A stretch of 7,935 nt of DNA from JBFMCC01 sp034435275 (lineage in GTDB: Bacteria > Chloroflexota > Anaerolineae > Anaerolineales > Villigracilaceae): contig DAOTXP010000133.1 of NCBI GenBank assembly GCA_034435275.1, positions 1-7,935 of the forward strand, given 5' to 3'. Numbering within the stretch: position 1 is the first letter of the stretch; each line of letters opens with the position of its first letter. A program made the translations under genes and the position numbers. A model generated the notes under the pieces. It was given only the letters and a program-made list of their open reading frames with translations, was not told the origin of the DNA and ran no database searches. This document shows, piece after piece, positions 6,284 through 7,935 of the stretch.

Positions 6284-6832
6284 ATGCAAAAAGAAATTCT
6301 CATCGCTGGTTTTGGCGGACAGGGCGTGTTGTTCGGCGGACAGGTGCTGGCCTACGCGGCCATGGACACGGGCAAGATTGTGACGTGGATTCCCTCTTAC
6401 GGGCCCGAGATGCGCGGCGGCACGGCCAACTGCACGGTCGTCATCGCGGACGAGGAGATCGGCTCGCCGTTGGTGAAGAATCCGCCGCTGGTGATTGCCC
6501 TTAATCTGCCCTCCTTCGATAAATACGAAGAACTGCTCGCCCCGGGCGGCACGCTGATCGTCAACCAGTCCATGGTGGACCGCGGCGCGAAGCGCAAAGA
6601 CATCCATGCTGTGTTTGTTCCCTGCAATGAGATTGCCGAAGAGATCGGCGACAAGAAATTGATGAACATGGTCGCGGTCGGCGCGCTGTTGACGGCTCTA
6701 CCGGAATTAACATTGAAGGATGTAGAGAAAGCATTGGAAGCACACCTGCCTGAGCGGCACAAGCATTTACTGCCGAAAAATTATGAGGCATTGAAGAGAG
6801 GCTTCGAGGCCGCTCAGAAGGTGCCGGCGTAA
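6284..6832 (+). CDS. 2-Oxoacid:ferredoxin oxidoreductase gamma subunit
   Basis: This 182-residue subunit has the family's glycine-rich opening GFGGQGV (9-15) and the characteristic PSYGPEMRGGTANC (37-50), both expected of the gamma domain that completes KOR/VOR complexes. It has no cluster ligands or TPP motif and is thought to help form the CoA-binding or structural part of the complex. The start at 6284 is supported by GGAG six bases upstream and by the standard MQKEILIAGFGGQG opening; upstream in-frame codons from 6236 run through the repeat element and are not family-like. It is the last gene of the operon, with a strong terminator 12 nt after its stop. The palindromic repeat just before its ribosome binding site could change its expression relative to alpha and beta, which is inference. 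Confidence 0.93.
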   Translation: MQKEILIAGFGGQGVLFGGQVLAYAAMDTGKIVTWIPSYGPEMRGGTANCTVVIADEEIGSPLVKNPPLVIALNLPSFDKYEELLAPGGTLIVNQSMVDRGAKRKDIHAVFVPCNEIAEEIGDKKLMNMVAVGALLTALPELTLKDVEKALEAHLPERHKHLLPKNYEALKRGFEAAQKVPA

Positions 6833-6843
6833 ACCAGAGTACC

Positions 6844-6872
6844 ACAGGGCGGGAATGACCCGCCCTGTTTTT
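6844..6872 (+). terminator. Intrinsic terminator of the oxidoreductase operon
   Basis: A perfect 10-bp stem, ACAGGGCGGG (6844-6853) with CCCGCCCTGT (6859-6868), has the 5-nt loop AATGA and is followed at once by a run of five T (6868-6872). It lies 12 nt after the gamma stop codon. The stem is GC-rich and uninterrupted, so plus-strand termination is expected. Confidence 0.93.
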
Positions 6873-6950
6873 ATGACTTTTGACACGTGAAATCCGCAGG
6901 GGGATGATGTATGATTTTCCTGGTGAAGAATCCAGTTCCAAACTTTCGCC

Positions 6951-7030
6951 GTATAACACCCTATTTTGGGGTACTAGGCGGTAACTATCCATAAGCAGTT
7001 ATATGGTCGCCGCCTAATTCCTAGTTGGGC
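6951..7030 (+). repeat. Candidate attC-like recombination site, upstream
   Basis: The end of this stretch is GTTGGGC (7024-7030), matching the integron R' consensus GTTRRRY. An R''-like GTATAAC (6951-6957) fits RYYYAAC at six of seven positions. Between them is an imperfect cruciform: TAGGCGG (6975-6981) with CCGCCTA (7010-7016), then CCATA (6989-6993) with TATGG (7002-7006). The roughly 80-nt length is in the attC range. The spacers are unequal (17 and 7 nt), which is a weakness. An alternative pairing is TATAAC (6952-6957) with GTTATA (6998-7003). The rest of the gap, 6873-6950, holds nothing I recognise. Confidence 0.4.
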
Positions 7031-7058
7031 ACACGCTCAGGTTACATTCGCTTGTTCT

Positions 7059-7076
7059 ATGAGTAAATTCGAATGA
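7059..7076 (+). CDS. Five-codon leader reading frame overlapping the cassette gene start
   Basis: ATG AGT AAA TTC GAA TGA encodes MSKFE, and its stop overlaps the next gene's start as ATGA (7073-7076). The main gene has no recognisable ribosome binding site, so ribosomes ending on this mini-frame could restart on it. Short leader frames of this kind are known to help translation of first cassettes in integrons. The leader itself also lacks a clear binding site, and so short a frame can be chance. Confidence 0.3.
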   Translation: MSKFE

Positions 7077-7756
7077 AGAAGCAGAATTACACCATCTTCC
7101 AGGAAAACCAAAAATACGGTCTAAGAGGCGAACGAGGAATCGTAATTCTGAAACCAATTTATTCTTCGCTTCAAATTACGAATGAGGACATTGATTTGCA
7201 TGACCTTCTTGCTAATGAGCCGGGAGATAACAGCTTCGATGATCAAGGAGTGGGTCTGCACAATTGTCAAATCATCATTGCCGATGGCAAGCAAGGATTG
7301 GTAACTGAATCGAAAGCATTTTTGAGTGTGAAATTCGACCGCATCATCAAACTAACTTATCGTCACTACCTTAGTAAAAAGGGAACACGATACGCCCTCT
7401 ATGACCATATCGGCTTCAGTGTATGGGTCAATCCCGATGAATGGCATACTCTTCAGTCACGCGCAAAGATCGAGATTCAAGGGAACCTAACCTTGGAAAA
7501 ATTCTTGGCAGTTTTAGCGCAGACTTACCCAGACATCTTTGCCGAACTATCACACAGCCTTTACAAAAACCCGAATGGAAAAAATTTCATCTCTCATTAT
7601 TTATATTATTATCGAGAGAATTATAGCCATGATAACATGTACAGTGTTGCGACACAAAGAGTCAATATGTACAACGACTTTCGTGTTACCCCTCTCGATG
7701 TGCTTCGTTATCATTATTTCAAAAATGGTCTTTTCGAGAATGGCAAGACAAGATGA
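7073..7756 (+). CDS. Hypothetical protein with WG-repeat-like N-terminal segments
   Basis: I do not recognise this 227-residue protein as a whole. The N-terminal half has segments that look like degenerate WG repeats (pattern GxxGLxxxxGxxxxxPxYxxI): QKYGLRGERGIVILKPIYSS (13-32), DGKQGLVTESKAFLSVKFDR (71-90) and more weakly GTRYALYDHIGFSVWV (104-119). The aligned glycines are kept but the tryptophan is replaced by Y or Q. The C-terminal half, from about 138, has a possible helix (TLEKFLAVLAQTYPDIFAEL) and then Tyr/Asn/His-rich sequence (HYLYYYRENY). There is no signal peptide or membrane segment, so it is probably cytoplasmic. The gene is much richer in A+T than its neighbours, stands alone after the operon terminator, lacks a ribosome binding site, and is bounded by inverted core-site-like sequences, all suggesting transfer. 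An ATG at 7073 is the only reasonable start. Confidence 0.75.
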   Translation: MKKQNYTIFQENQKYGLRGERGIVILKPIYSSLQITNEDIDLHDLLANEPGDNSFDDQGVGLHNCQIIIADGKQGLVTESKAFLSVKFDRIIKLTYRHYLSKKGTRYALYDHIGFSVWVNPDEWHTLQSRAKIEIQGNLTLEKFLAVLAQTYPDIFAELSHSLYKNPNGKNFISHYLYYYRENYSHDNMYSVATQRVNMYNDFRVTPLDVLRYHYFKNGLFENGKTR

Positions 7757-7800
7757 TTTTGTCACCGCTTACCATATATCGATGACTCAGGACAGAATGT

Positions 7801-7932
7801 GCCCAACACAGCGTACTAAGAAACAGAAATACGGTTATTTTGGCCGTTAGATTGCCCTTTACCATAACCGAAAAAAGGCATCGCGGCAGAACGCAACAAA
7901 CGATGCCAATATTTCTCCTTCTTTTGTTGAGC
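7801..7932 (+). repeat. Candidate attC-like recombination site, downstream
   Basis: GCCCAAC (7801-7807, R'' RYYYAAC) pairs with GTTGAGC (7926-7932, R' GTTRRRY) at six of seven positions. A second pair of arms, AAGAAACAGAAATA (7818-7831) and the complement of 7910-7923, matches at 12 of 14. Inside are two more perfect 7-bp pairs: CGGTTAT/ATAACCG (7832-7838, 7864-7870) and GGCATCG/CGATGCC (7877-7883, 7901-7907). The layout of two outer box pairs plus internal stems over 132 nt is like a long attC. The spacers between box pairs are unequal (10 and 2 nt), unlike the usual near-equal ones. A shorter reading uses GTTAGAT at 7846-7852 as R' but has little internal pairing. The window ends 3 nt later. 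Confidence 0.45.
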
Positions 7933-7935
7933 ATG

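Larger units (their letters stand above)
7025..7926 (+). mobile_element. Putative integron-type gene cassette (single gene, no integrase in view)
   Basis: In integrons a cassette inserts by cutting G/TTRRRY, so an inserted cassette begins with TTRRRY and carries the matching R'' near its far end. Here GTTGGGC (7024-7030) and GCCCAAC (7801-7807) are exact complements, and the match extends to 10 bp (GTTGGGCACA and TGTGCCCAAC). One AT-rich gene lies between them, starting 42 nt after the first and ending 44 nt before the second, like a typical one-gene cassette. The far boundary is placed at GTTGAGC (7926-7932), with GTTAGAT (7846-7852) as an alternative. My counts of three 60-nt lines give 20 and 15 G+C at 7141 and 7561, against 43 at 4441, so the DNA is foreign in composition. 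A small transposable element with 10-bp inverted ends is the main alternative. Confidence 0.45.

Noticed and set aside
5234..6607. 457-codon open frame on the minus strand across the beta and gamma genes
   Set aside because: It is the antisense of well-identified genes in GC-rich DNA, its protein is rich in His/Arg with no recognisable domain, and it spans the repeat.
7877..7924. GGCATCG/CGATGCC hairpin with a following T-rich stretch as a terminator for the WG-like gene
   Set aside because: The loop is 17 nt, the T-rich stretch is interrupted by C and A, and the hairpin is better explained as part of the larger palindrome.
7719..7934. Minus-strand 71-codon frame encoding a partly hydrophobic peptide
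   Set aside because: It overlaps the end of the WG-like gene and the downstream palindrome, has no family-like features, and its sequence is explained by the inverted repeats.

Overview
The window looks like chromosomal DNA of a high-GC, anaerobic-type bacterium, most plausibly a Chloroflexota (Anaerolineae-like) genome. The taxonomic guess rests on protein style only: two lipoproteins with Thr/Pro-rich linkers after the lipobox, a seven-Asp-box propeller lipoprotein, and a four-subunit ferredoxin-dependent 2-oxoacid oxidoreductase. It is inference, not a database match.

Left half (45-3775, all minus strand). Read in transcription order, this is a thiolase of the PaaJ/PcaF type, a Ycf48/BNR-like propeller lipoprotein starting 4 nt after the thiolase stop, a second lipoprotein with an FG-GAP-like loop and a Gmad2-like C-terminal domain starting 13 nt after the previous stop, and a two-CBS-domain protein after a 76-nt gap. 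The first three are packed like one transcription unit. The CBS gene has its own good ribosome binding site and a consensus -10 box.

Middle (3944-6872, plus strand). A divergently transcribed four-gene operon encodes a 2-oxoacid:ferredoxin oxidoreductase in the order delta (two 4Fe-4S ferredoxin), alpha (VorB-like), beta (TPP-binding) and gamma. It ends at a textbook intrinsic terminator. The complex would oxidatively decarboxylate a 2-oxoacid to an acyl-CoA and reduce ferredoxin. The alpha sequence points to branched-chain 2-oxoacids, but 2-oxoglutarate cannot be excluded. A thiolase next door fits a setting of acyl-CoA catabolism. Two of its three intercistronic gaps hold structured palindromes: a possible three-way-junction hairpin between delta and alpha, and a nested double repeat between beta and gamma.

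Right end (about 6951-7935). Composition drops sharply in GC. A lone AT-rich gene with WG-repeat-like segments lies between GTTGGGC (7024-7030) and its exact reverse complement GCCCAAC (7801-7807). These match the R' and R'' core sites of integron cassettes. Palindromic, attC-like DNA lies on both sides. My preferred reading is one integron-type gene cassette (about 7025-7926) inserted just downstream of the oxidoreductase operon. No integrase is visible here, and a small element with terminal inverted repeats is the main alternative.
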